Positions 51,685 to 59,383 of a DNA stretch of 64,000 nucleotides are shown here, piece by piece. The stretch's first letter is position 1. Each line of letters begins with the position of its first letter. The notes under the pieces are model-generated. The model ran no database searches and was not told the DNA's origin. It saw only the letters and a list, made by a program, of their open reading frames with translations. Made by a program: the position numbers and the translations under genes. This DNA comes from Palauibacter sp965207805 (GTDB taxonomy: Bacteria; Gemmatimonadota; Gemmatimonadetes; Palauibacterales; Palauibacteraceae), in contig OZ242312.1 of the NCBI GenBank assembly GCA_965207805.1, positions 2,790,001 through 2,854,000 on the forward strand, read 5' to 3'.

Positions 51685-51800
51685 TTCCTACTCCTTCGTT
51701 AGTCATGTCGGAGTTCGGGAAACCCGTAGCTGCCGACCGCTGACCTGTTCGACGCGGTCTCCCCCGCGCCAGGGTCGTGGCATCCGCCACGCAGAAAACC

Positions 51801-51837
51801 AAAGAAAAAGGGGCGACCCGTTGTTGAGAGGCCCCCC
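51801..51837 (-). terminator. Intrinsic terminator after the GNAT gene
   Basis: On the minus strand GGGGC and GCCCC close a GC-rich hairpin followed by TTTTTCTTT. It lies 110 nt after the acetyltransferase stop and before csp, so it should end the M24-GNAT transcript. Confidence 0.6.
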
Positions 51838-51948
51838 CGATCCTGCGATCCTGCCTTCTCAGTTCGACCGTACGCGGCACCGCCGGGCCGGTCCGAACGC
51901 GCGCAATGATCGCCTACCGGACCCCAAACGTCAAGGGGCACACCGACG

Positions 51949-52464
51949 TCAGCCGGTTTCGGTCCCCACGAGAGGGCTGCGTCGCTCGAGCAGAAGCACG
52001 TCGCGCCACCGCCCGCCGAGCCTCCCCAACCGCTCCCGTCGCCCCACGCGGCGGAAGCCGGCTCGTTCGTGGATGCGGAGACTTGCGACGTTCTCCGGGA
52101 AGATCCCCGCCTGCAGGGTCCAGAGCCCGGCCCGTTCGGAAGATTCGACGAGCGCGGTCAGGAGCCTGAGGCCGATGCCGTCCCCGCGCGCGTCGCCGTC
52201 GACGTAGACGCTCACCTCCGCCACGCCGCCGTACACGCAGCGTCCGGAAACCGGAGCCAGGGCCGCCCACCCGACGACGCGCCCCTCCCGCTCCGCCACG
52301 AGCCGACAGCTATCAAGGTGACTCGCGTCCCACGACTCCCAGCCGGGCGCTTCCGTTTCGAAGGTCGCGTCCCCCGTCTCGATCCCTTCCTCGTAGATCC
52401 TTCGGACCGAATCCCAGTCCCCGAGACGGAGCGCACGGATCTCGAGAATGGCCGGGCTCGTCAA
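51949..52464 (-). CDS. GNAT N-acetyltransferase (phosphinothricin-acetyltransferase-like)
   Basis: 171 residues. The N-terminal IRALRLGDWDSVRRIYEEGIETGDATFETEAP is typical of the PAT/MddA-type GNATs that acetylate free amino groups of amino-acid-like compounds; acetyl-CoA loop GDGIGLRLLTALVESSE and ENVASLRIHERAGFRRVG follow. The start is a TTG at 52464, the only start codon in the frame before an upstream stop. It is the last gene of a set with TlpA, a secreted protein and an M24 peptidase. Confidence 0.85.
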   Translation of the reverse strand: MTSPAILEIRALRLGDWDSVRRIYEEGIETGDATFETEAPGWESWDASHLDSCRLVAEREGRVVGWAALAPVSGRCVYGGVAEVSVYVDGDARGDGIGLRLLTALVESSERAGLWTLQAGIFPENVASLRIHERAGFRRVGRRERLGRLGGRWRDVLLLERRSPLVGTETG

Positions 52465-52501
52465 CCCGCTATCATCCGGCTGGCGGCTTCTTCACGGCGG
52501 G

Positions 52502-53062
52502 CTACTGGGCCTCGGAGAGAACCCTCTCGACGAGCGCCGTCGTTTCCGGTTCGAAGGGGTGGAAGCGGCCGCCCCAGTACCCGCGAATCAGGCCCTCCGC
52601 GTCCACCAGCAGCGTGTGCGGCACCCCGGGGTAGAGGTCGAGCGCCTGCGTGAGTCCGGGACCATCGCCGAGGAAGTTGGGATAGGTGATGTCGAACTCC
52701 TCCAGGAATCCCTCGACGAGCGCAACATCGCCTTCATCGATGGAGATCCCGACCACCTCGAAGGGGTCCGCCGCGTACTTCGCGTGCATCTGCTGCAACT
52801 CGGGCATCTCGTCGCGGCAGGGGATGCACCAGGTCGCCCACAGGTTCAGGACGACCACCTGGCCGCGGAACTGGTCGAGGTCCGCCGGCCGGCCGTCCAG
52901 GTGCGTCACCTCGAGCGGCGGGAGGGACCGGTACGAGCCCGGCGCGCCTTCCGCCGACTCATGAGTCCGCGCGGCGGCGGACGCCGCTCCGTCGCGCTCA
53001 CCCCCACCGCACCCGGCCGCGAAGGCCGCAAGCGCCAGCGCCCCCAGCGCGGCGCGCCTCAT
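52502..53062 (-). CDS. TlpA-like thiol-disulfide lipoprotein
   Basis: 186 residues. A lipoprotein signal (LALAAFAAGCGGG) and a linker precede a thioredoxin fold of the TlpA/ResA type: FRGQVVVLNLWATWCIPCRDEMPELQQMH, where WCIPC is the redox site, VGISIDEGDVALVEGF insertion, and VPHTLLVDAEGLIRGYWGG with the cis-Pro. It reduces or exchanges disulfides on the periplasmic side, for instance in cytochrome c assembly. The ATG at 53062 would have overlapped the preceding gene's stop before the 14-bp duplication at 53090-53117. Confidence 0.93.
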   Translation of the reverse strand: MRRAALGALALAAFAAGCGGGERDGAASAAARTHESAEGAPGSYRSLPPLEVTHLDGRPADLDQFRGQVVVLNLWATWCIPCRDEMPELQQMHAKYAADPFEVVGISIDEGDVALVEGFLEEFDITYPNFLGDGPGLTQALDLYPGVPHTLLVDAEGLIRGYWGGRFHPFEPETTALVERVLSEAQ

Positions 53063-53089
53063 CGGTCGGACTCCAGGTATTCCATCGCG

Positions 53090-53117
53090 TTCTTCATCTC
53101 CCGTTCTTCATCTCCCG
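53090..53117 (-). repeat. 14-bp tandem duplication at a gene end (frameshift)
   Basis: TTCTTCATCTCCCG occurs twice in direct tandem (53090-53103 and 53104-53117), inside the last codons of the upstream secreted-protein gene. Because 14 is not a multiple of three, the second copy shifts the frame and brings in a TGA at 53094-53096. Confidence 0.85.
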
Positions 53118-53741
53118 TTCAAAATCCAGGTTCGTGGGTGTGGGGAAGACGCCCGGCGGGCGGGCGTACGGCTGGTCCGTAATGACGACCTCCGGCTCCG
53201 TCGTAAGCGGCACATCTTCGGCGACGGCCTCGAAAGAGAGGTCGTCCACCCACAGTTCCCCGTCGCCCGTGATCATCGCCCCGATGAGGATCGTAACGCC
53301 TTCCGGCGGGATGTCCACCACGATCTCGCGCGTCTCCCAATCCCGCGTTCCCTCGACGCGCCGGTCCTCGCTGTTGTCCAGGGCGAGCATGGCGTACTTC
53401 CCCTCGAGGATGCCGTCCACCCGCACCCAGAGGCCGCCGGAATCGACGTCGTCGGCCCGCAGGTATCCGCGGAGACGCATCCGCTTTCCGCGGTAGGCGG
53501 TGGCGTCGACGAGCTGCACGCTCGCGGCCCACTGGCTGCGGCGCCGGTTGCCCCGCGCCTCGAGCCGCATGCTCGAAGACCCGGAATGGGCCACCTCGGG
53601 GTCGAGCCTGAGGCGATAGTCCGCGGCGTCCTGCCCGACGAGGACCCACGCGTCCGGCATCTGCGCGGCGAGGTCGCCGCCGGTCGCCGGGGCCAGGGCT
53701 CCAAGCGCCAGGATCGCCCCCGTCGCGAGTCTTCGGATCAT
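53094..53741 (-). CDS. Secreted protein of unknown function, C-terminus truncated by a 14-bp duplication
   Basis: 215 residues as read. Signal peptide (ATGAILALGALAPATGG), then a single beta-sandwich-like domain: DYRLRLDPEVAHSGSSSMRLEARG, RMRLRGYLRADDVDSGGLWVRVDG, WETREIVVDIPPEGVTILIGAMITGDGELWVDDLSFE, resembling a carbohydrate-binding or galactose-binding fold. The ATG overlaps the M24 peptidase stop. The present end is REMKNGR then TGA; removing one copy of a 14-bp tandem repeat restores REMKNAMEYLESDR and a TGA overlapping the tlpA-like ATG (ATGA), the spacing used throughout this window. Confidence 0.75.
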   Translation of the reverse strand: MIRRLATGAILALGALAPATGGDLAAQMPDAWVLVGQDAADYRLRLDPEVAHSGSSSMRLEARGNRRRSQWAASVQLVDATAYRGKRMRLRGYLRADDVDSGGLWVRVDGILEGKYAMLALDNSEDRRVEGTRDWETREIVVDIPPEGVTILIGAMITGDGELWVDDLSFEAVAEDVPLTTEPEVVITDQPYARPPGVFPTPTNLDFEREMKNGR

Positions 53742-55183
53742 CGCGGGATGAGCCAGAAATCGACCTGGCGACCGTCGATGTACCACGTGCGCTCGCCGTC
53801 GAAGAACGCGTCCTCCTCGAGCATGATGCGCACCGTCTGTCCGCCCCATTCCGAGACCGGGACGGCCGCGTTGAGTTCGATCGAGTGCGCCGTGTTCGGG
53901 AAGAGCGGATAGTCGCCGCGGCCCGGCACACCGCCCTGGTTGTCCCAGAGACCGATCGTGGGCCCGGCGCCGTGGCCGTGGAAGCCGATCGGGTGCGTGT
54001 AGATCGTCGCATCGATCCCCTCGGCTTTCGCCTGCTCCAGCGCGCCGGCGAGGATCTCGTTTCCCGAACGCCCCGCGGCGAAGTTCTCCGTGAGGATGTC
54101 CTGGAGGCGGTTCCCGACGGCGAGCGCGCGGACGAGACCCGCGGGCGCCGCGTCCTCTCCCGGCTTCAGCACATACGCTTGCTGCTGCGTGTCGGTGTTC
54201 AGGCGCAGGTACTTGATCCCGAAGTCCACGTGCAGCAGGTCACCCGGACGGATGACGTTCTCGTCCGGAGGCGCGGAGAAGTCCCCCTCCCCTTCCCTCG
54301 CGCCGCCCGCCTTCTCATGGCGCTGCACGGAGACGCTGGGCTGGAACCAGGTCGCGAGCTTGAGTTCGAGGATCCGCTCCCGGTACCACCACACGACATC
54401 CTCGGTCGTCGTCACGCCGGGCTGAATCACCTTCGCGCTGAAGCCTTCGGCGATGATCCGGTGCGCGATCCGCACGATCTGGGGATAGACCTCCATCTCC
54501 TCGGGCGTCCGCGTCTCCAGCCATCCGATCGCGAGGCGCTCGGTCCCGGCCACCCGTTCGCGGTACTTCGGCGGGAGCGCGGCCATCAGCGCGTCGTACT
54601 CCGTCCCGGTGAGCCCGTCCGCGAGCGCGAAGGTCGAGGAGCGGTTCACCGCTATGCGTTGCGGGTCGCGCTCGGCGATGACCTCCGCCACCCGCCCCCA
54701 CTGGTCCGGCTCGTTGTCCGGGTCCCACGCGCGCGGGAAGGGGCCGATGTCGTACCGCGCCACCGCGAGCCGTTCCAGCGGCTGCCCCGGTCCCCGGTCG
54801 TGAAGGATGAGGACGGTGCGCCGCCGAGCCGCCATGTACGTGGAGGGCAGCATCGTCTCGATGACCGGATCCTCGTTGTATTCGCGGGCGGCGACGATCC
54901 AGAGGTCGACCCCCTCGCGGCGCATGATCTCGGGCGCCACCGTCTCGAGCCGCCCTTCCAGCCAGCGGTCGATGACGGCGGCCCGCTCCCGCAGCGGGAG
55001 GATGACGGGCATCGCCCCATCGGTCCGCTGGGCGTCCGCGAACCCGCCGTCGGGCGGCGTGGCCGACTGAGCCGCCGCGTGCGACGGACCGAGAGCCGCG
55101 GACAGGACGAGCAGGAGGCCGGCGGAGAGGAGACCGGCGGACTGCCCTCCGGGGCCCGGGAAGCGTGGTGTCGAAACGCGCAT
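53738..55183 (-). CDS. M24-family metallopeptidase (Xaa-Pro dipeptidase-like), secreted
   Basis: 481 residues with a Sec signal peptide (LLSAGLLLVLSAALG). The N-terminal creatinase-like domain covers residues 70-260 and the pita-bread peptidase domain the rest. Metal ligand positions appear in LLHVDFGIKYLRLNTDTQ (two Asp), IGFHGHGAG (His), SIELNAAV (Glu) and IMLEEDAFF (Glu). It would remove an N-terminal residue ahead of proline. An CGGAG site precedes the ATG. First gene of the M24/secreted-protein/TlpA/GNAT transcript. Confidence 0.88.
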   Translation of the reverse strand: MRVSTPRFPGPGGQSAGLLSAGLLLVLSAALGPSHAAAQSATPPDGGFADAQRTDGAMPVILPLRERAAVIDRWLEGRLETVAPEIMRREGVDLWIVAAREYNEDPVIETMLPSTYMAARRRTVLILHDRGPGQPLERLAVARYDIGPFPRAWDPDNEPDQWGRVAEVIAERDPQRIAVNRSSTFALADGLTGTEYDALMAALPPKYRERVAGTERLAIGWLETRTPEEMEVYPQIVRIAHRIIAEGFSAKVIQPGVTTTEDVVWWYRERILELKLATWFQPSVSVQRHEKAGGAREGEGDFSAPPDENVIRPGDLLHVDFGIKYLRLNTDTQQQAYVLKPGEDAAPAGLVRALAVGNRLQDILTENFAAGRSGNEILAGALEQAKAEGIDATIYTHPIGFHGHGAGPTIGLWDNQGGVPGRGDYPLFPNTAHSIELNAAVPVSEWGGQTVRIMLEEDAFFDGERTWYIDGRQVDFWLIPR

Positions 55184-55325
55184 TTCGAATCTCCGTTGGA
55201 ATGTCGAACGGCCTGAACCTACCGAATCCCCGCACGCGGGAGAGGGCTCGGAGGGGGCGGTGGCGGAAACGGTCCGCGGCCCGCCATCGTAGGATCTTCC
55301 AGCCCCCGGACCGGACGGATGCCTG

Positions 55326-55592
55326 ATGAGGGATGCCCCGATGAAGGACATGGACTCGGATCTCCTGCCGGAACTCTACTCCCGGCAGGAACTGGACAAG
55401 GCCCGCCGGCGACACCGGATCGTCGGACGCATCGAGGGGATCGCGGCCGCCGTCGTCGCGGGCACGATCTTCAATTTCCTGGGCTGGATCCCGACGGTCC
55501 TCGTGCTCGGCGTCGCCGGCTACCTCATCTACCGCTTCGTCCTCAAGCCCCGGAAATCGTCGAGATCGCCCGGAGCGTCCGAGGAGACCTGA
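55326..55592 (+). CDS. Small two-helix membrane protein
   Basis: 88 residues. A charged N-terminus (RQELDKARRRHRI) precedes two closely spaced transmembrane helices (IEGIAAAVVAGTIFNFLGWI and TVLVLGVAGYLIYRFVL), then a basic, Ser-rich tail. In-frame ATGs at 55341 and 55350 are possible alternative starts. A TAGGAT box lies about 30 nt before the ATG. It is convergent with the DUF1761 gene (6 nt between stops). No function can be assigned. Confidence 0.6.
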   Translation: MRDAPMKDMDSDLLPELYSRQELDKARRRHRIVGRIEGIAAAVVAGTIFNFLGWIPTVLVLGVAGYLIYRFVLKPRKSSRSPGASEET

Positions 55593-55598
55593 CGCAGG

Positions 55599-56003
55599 TC
55601 AGGGCCAGACGGCGAGAACGACCGCCTGCCCGATGAGGGCGACGGCGTTGAAGCCCAGGCTCAGGAAGAAGATCCCGGGCTTGCGGTTCTCGTAGGCCAC
55701 GCCCTGGTATCCGACGTTGAGAACGAATCCGATCGTGACCAGCAGCCCCACGTGGACCCCGATCATGGCGCCGGAGCCGCCCATCACGGCGAGGAGCTGC
55801 GCCAGGACGTAGGCGGTGACGAGCGAGAGGACGAAACTCGCTCCATGCGTCTTCACCGGGTTGAAGTCCTTCTGGATCTCCTCCGCGGTGGTCTCCATGA
55901 GCGAGAGCCACTGCTTGCCGAAGATCGGGCCGTACCACAGAAAGCCGACGACCATCGGAACGACTCCGGCGACCAGAACGGCGAGCCAGTTGACGTCTTG
56001 CAC
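55599..56003 (-). CDS. DUF1761 membrane protein
   Basis: 134 residues with four hydrophobic helices: WLAVLVAGVVPMVVGFLWYGPIFGK, ASFVLSLVTAYVLAQLLAVM, IGVHVGLLVTIGFVLNVGYQGVAYE and FFLSLGFNAVALIGQAVVLAVW. The GFLWYGPIFGKQW motif is diagnostic of DUF1761, a family of unknown function. It lies 3 nt downstream of the CocE hydrolase stop and is probably co-transcribed with that operon. Confidence 0.88.
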   Translation of the reverse strand: MQDVNWLAVLVAGVVPMVVGFLWYGPIFGKQWLSLMETTAEEIQKDFNPVKTHGASFVLSLVTAYVLAQLLAVMGGSGAMIGVHVGLLVTIGFVLNVGYQGVAYENRKPGIFFLSLGFNAVALIGQAVVLAVWP

Positions 56004-56006
56004 GGT

Positions 56007-57983
56007 CTATCTCCTTTGGAGCGGGAGGTGGATCGCCGACGGGCGGGCGGCGGCGTGATGAATCGTGTTGTCGGCCGGGACCATGCGCGTGTGGCGCCCG
56101 AGCGGTTCGCCCGTATTGGGGTTCACGTCGAAGCGGGGATAGTTGGAACTCGAGATCTCGAGCCGGATTCGATGACCGGCCCGGAACAGGTTCGCCGTCG
56201 GGAAGAGCCGGATCTCCGTTTCATAGACGTCTCCGGGCGTCATCAACGTCTCGCGCTCGCGGGAATCCCGATAGCGGGCGCGAAGAATTCCGTCCGTGAT
56301 ATTGAGGTCGAATCCTTCCGGATAGTCGTCGTTCGGGGGATAGACGTCGACTAGCTTGGCGGTGAAGTCGGTGTCCGGGGCGCTGGACGAGGTCCACAAC
56401 GTGACGGTGACCGGGCCGATGACCTCCAGATCCTCCGCCAGGGGTCCGGTCTCGAACACGAGCACGTCGGGCCGGTCGGCGGTGCGCCGGCCATCGACCT
56501 CGGAGGCGAAGAAGCCGTTCTCGGAGCCGCCCTCGAGCGACCGGAAGGTGCGCTCGCGCTGGTCGTAGCCACCCCGCTTCAGCGCGCCGGAGAAGGCCCC
56601 ACCGATCGTGGGCACCGGGTGCTCGGGATCGTACGTATAGGCGGTCGATCCCTCGTCGCGGCTCGGGGACTCGCGCGTAAGTCCGCCACCCGCACGGAGG
56701 TAGAAGGGCGTCGCTTCGGTATCCTCGAGCGGCCACGTCTGCGCGGTCCGCCACTCGCCACCGTGGAAGAGGCGCCCGTTCTCGTCCCGGCGGCCGTCGC
56801 CGCCTCCCATGACGAAGATCGTGACCGGGCCGGCCGCCTCGCCCGCCAGCCGGTCGTCGCTCTCGAACAGGTCGGTCGCGCGCTGCCCCCGGAGGTGCCG
56901 GTCGAACCAGCGCAAGTGAAACTCGCGCGAGAAATCCTCCACCGCGGCCTCGGCCCCGAACTCGATGTCGCCGGCATGGGAGCGGCTGTTCCCGCCGTGC
57001 GTCCACGGGCCCATGAGGAGCGTCATGGGCGACGACTTCCGCCGCGAGAGCTCGACGAAGCTCTGAATCGTGCCCGGGGCGTAGGAGTCGTACCAGCCGC
57101 CCACGTGCAGCATCGGGATGTCCGACGTCTGGTCGTAGTACTCGACCCAGTTGCGGCCGATGCCGCGATAATAGTCGTCATAGTCGCCGTGGTTCTGCAT
57201 CGTGAGGTAGTAGTCCTCGAAATTCGGCGCGACGGAGAGCGGGTTCTCCCCTTTTCGAAAGGGCGTGTCGGGGAACCAGTCCGACGGCGGCTCCTCGGCG
57301 AGGCGGAGGCGGATCTCCGGGTCGTCCGCGACCGCCGCAAGCTGCAGGTGGGCCCAGCCGAGTTGCTGGCCGAGTTCGAGTGCGCCGTGGTTGCGGACCT
57401 TGTGCGTCCAGGCGTCGGAGAGGCCTCCCATCGTGAGCACGAGCGTCCTGAGGCCCGGCGGGTTCAGCTTGGCGGCGTCGGCCTGCGTGTGCGCGCCGTA
57501 GGAGGTGCCCCACATGCCGACGGAGGGCTCCGCGTAGTCGAGCTCCGTGATCCACTCGATGGTGTCGTAGCCGTCGGGCGCGTCGAACTCGTGGTACTTC
57601 TGGAAGGTGCCCTCCGAAGCGTAGAGCCCGCGCGTGTCCTGCAGCACGACGATGTAGCCGTGCGTCGTGAACCAGCGCGCCTGGTCCACGAGGCCGCGCG
57701 AGGTCTTGTCGTATGGGGTGCGGTGGAGGAGGACGGGAAACGGCCCGTCGACGGGCTCGTACTCGCGGGAGGGGCGGTAGACGTCGGTCGCGAGGCGGAT
57801 GCCGTCGCGCATCTCCACCATGAGATCCGTCTCGACCTGGAGGGCGTCGTAGGGTCCTTGCCCCGCCGCGTCGGCCGCCGCGGCCAGGGCGGCTTCCGTC
57901 GCCTCGCCGGAGCGGGTCGCATCGCCGCAGGCGGCGAGCCACAGCGCTCCCGGCAGGGCAAAGGCAGCGGCCGGGCGCCTCAT
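56007..57983 (-). CDS. CocE/NonD (X-Pro dipeptidyl-peptidase S15-like) hydrolase lipoprotein
   Basis: 658 residues. Lipoprotein signal (ALPGALWLAACGD), then an alpha/beta hydrolase: LLHRTPYDKTSRGLVDQARWF, nucleophile in GMWGTSYGAHTQADAAK, LHVGGWYDSYAPGTIQ and MGPWTHGG, and a C-terminal jelly-roll X-Pro-type domain with GHRIRLEISSSNYPRFDVNPNTGEP. It may cleave acyl esters, amides or proline peptides in the periplasm. The ATG overlaps the MmgE/PrpD stop by 4 nt, which ties it to the carboxylate-uptake operon. Confidence 0.9.
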   Translation of the reverse strand: MRRPAAAFALPGALWLAACGDATRSGEATEAALAAAADAAGQGPYDALQVETDLMVEMRDGIRLATDVYRPSREYEPVDGPFPVLLHRTPYDKTSRGLVDQARWFTTHGYIVVLQDTRGLYASEGTFQKYHEFDAPDGYDTIEWITELDYAEPSVGMWGTSYGAHTQADAAKLNPPGLRTLVLTMGGLSDAWTHKVRNHGALELGQQLGWAHLQLAAVADDPEIRLRLAEEPPSDWFPDTPFRKGENPLSVAPNFEDYYLTMQNHGDYDDYYRGIGRNWVEYYDQTSDIPMLHVGGWYDSYAPGTIQSFVELSRRKSSPMTLLMGPWTHGGNSRSHAGDIEFGAEAAVEDFSREFHLRWFDRHLRGQRATDLFESDDRLAGEAAGPVTIFVMGGGDGRRDENGRLFHGGEWRTAQTWPLEDTEATPFYLRAGGGLTRESPSRDEGSTAYTYDPEHPVPTIGGAFSGALKRGGYDQRERTFRSLEGGSENGFFASEVDGRRTADRPDVLVFETGPLAEDLEVIGPVTVTLWTSSSAPDTDFTAKLVDVYPPNDDYPEGFDLNITDGILRARYRDSRERETLMTPGDVYETEIRLFPTANLFRAGHRIRLEISSSNYPRFDVNPNTGEPLGRHTRMVPADNTIHHAAARPSAIHLPLQRR

Positions 57984-59383
57984 GCCGCGACGCCCGCGCG
58001 GGCCGTCGAGAGGGCGTCCACGAGGTCGTCGATGTGTGCGAGTTCGTCCACGCGTTCGAGCCGGTCCAGTGCGCCGTCGATCTGCGCGCCGTCCATCACG
58101 AGGCTCGCACAGTCGCGGAACTTGTCATGCAGCTCGTCCCGGGTGAGCGGCCGCTCCGGTCCGCCGGGATACGTGTCCGCCTCGGTGTGAAGCTCGGTCC
58201 CGTCGCGGAGCCGCACGTCGATCGCGCTCCGCATGCGGTCATACCCGCGGGCGTCGATCTCCTCGTCGAACCGGACCGTCACGCGGCGCATCATGTCCGC
58301 CGCCTCGTCGGAGAGCACGAAGTCGTCGTGAAACTCGCGGATCCCGGCCCGCCGCCGCAGGACGATGCTCGAGAGGACGAAGGGGATGCAGAACTTCGCT
58401 TCGAGTTCGTTGCGGGGCACGGGATACCGGAGGGGGTTCAGGATGTTGTGTCCGGCGCGGAACGTGATGTGCGCGACGTCGTCGGGCGCGAGGTCGTGCT
58501 CCGTGACGAGTTCGAGCATGGCGGCCATGCTGGGGTGGCCGAGGCTCCCCGACGGGAACGGCTTCACGGAGACGCCGGGGTCGAGCAGCGTGTACGGGGA
58601 GCCCAGCGCGCCGACCAGCCGCTCGGGCTCGAAGCCGCCACCGAAGACGCGGAAGAAGCCCCACGGCGCCTCCAGCGCGTCGTGCCCCGCGGTGAAGCCG
58701 CGGGCGGCGAGGTCGACCGCCAGGATGCCGTTTTCCGCGGCCCGGCCCGCGTGGAGCGGCTTCGTCATCGTGCCGAACCCGAGCCGGATCCCCGACGAGA
58801 GGCTGGCGGCGATCCCGAGCGCCATCGCGAGGTCGTCCGCCTGCAGGCCGGCGAGTTTCGCGGCCGTCGCGCAGGCGCCGAGCGTGCCGATCGTGGCCGT
58901 CGAGTGGAAGCCCTCCATGTAGTGCCGCGGGTCGATCGCCTCGGCGATCTTGCACTCCACCTCGAACCCGACGAGGAAGGCCTCCAGGAACTCGGCCCCC
59001 GTGGCCCCTTCCCTCTCCGCCATCGCGTATCCCGCCGCGAGAGGCGCGACCGTGGGGTGCGTGAGGAGGCCGAAGATCCGGTCGGGCGCGTTCGAGAGCT
59101 GCGTGTCGTCGAAGTCCATCGCGTGGCCCGCCGTTCCGTTGGCGCGCGCCGCGAGCGAGGCCGGGGCGCGGGCATCCGGCGGACCGATGATCGTCGCCTG
59201 CGCGTTCCCGCCCTGTACCGCGATCTGCTCCTGGACGATGCGGGAACAGGAATCCGTCGACCCGGCGAGGATCACGCCGGTCCCGTCGGTGACGCAGCGC
59301 CGTCCCTCGGACAGCAGCCGCTCCGGAAAGTCGTCTATCGTCGTCTCGAGTATGAAGTCGATGACCGCACGCGTTGCGCTCAC
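57980..59383 (-). CDS. MmgE/PrpD family protein
   Basis: 467 residues from a GTG at 59383 (GTGA overlap with the TctA-like gene). Typical motifs: ILAGSTDSCSRIVQEQIAVQGG, ANGTAGHAMDFDDTQLS, HPTVAPLAAGYAMAERE, TIGTLGACATAAKLAGL, GTMTKPLHAGRAAENGILAVDLA, and SVKPFPSGSLGHPSMAAML. The family includes 2-methylcitrate dehydratase, cis-aconitate decarboxylase and iminodisuccinate epimerase, all on carboxylates; coupling with a tricarboxylate transporter suits this. The specific substrate is unknown. Confidence 0.92.
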   Translation of the reverse strand: MSATRAVIDFILETTIDDFPERLLSEGRRCVTDGTGVILAGSTDSCSRIVQEQIAVQGGNAQATIIGPPDARAPASLAARANGTAGHAMDFDDTQLSNAPDRIFGLLTHPTVAPLAAGYAMAEREGATGAEFLEAFLVGFEVECKIAEAIDPRHYMEGFHSTATIGTLGACATAAKLAGLQADDLAMALGIAASLSSGIRLGFGTMTKPLHAGRAAENGILAVDLAARGFTAGHDALEAPWGFFRVFGGGFEPERLVGALGSPYTLLDPGVSVKPFPSGSLGHPSMAAMLELVTEHDLAPDDVAHITFRAGHNILNPLRYPVPRNELEAKFCIPFVLSSIVLRRRAGIREFHDDFVLSDEAADMMRRVTVRFDEEIDARGYDRMRSAIDVRLRDGTELHTEADTYPGGPERPLTRDELHDKFRDCASLVMDGAQIDGALDRLERVDELAHIDDLVDALSTARAGVAA

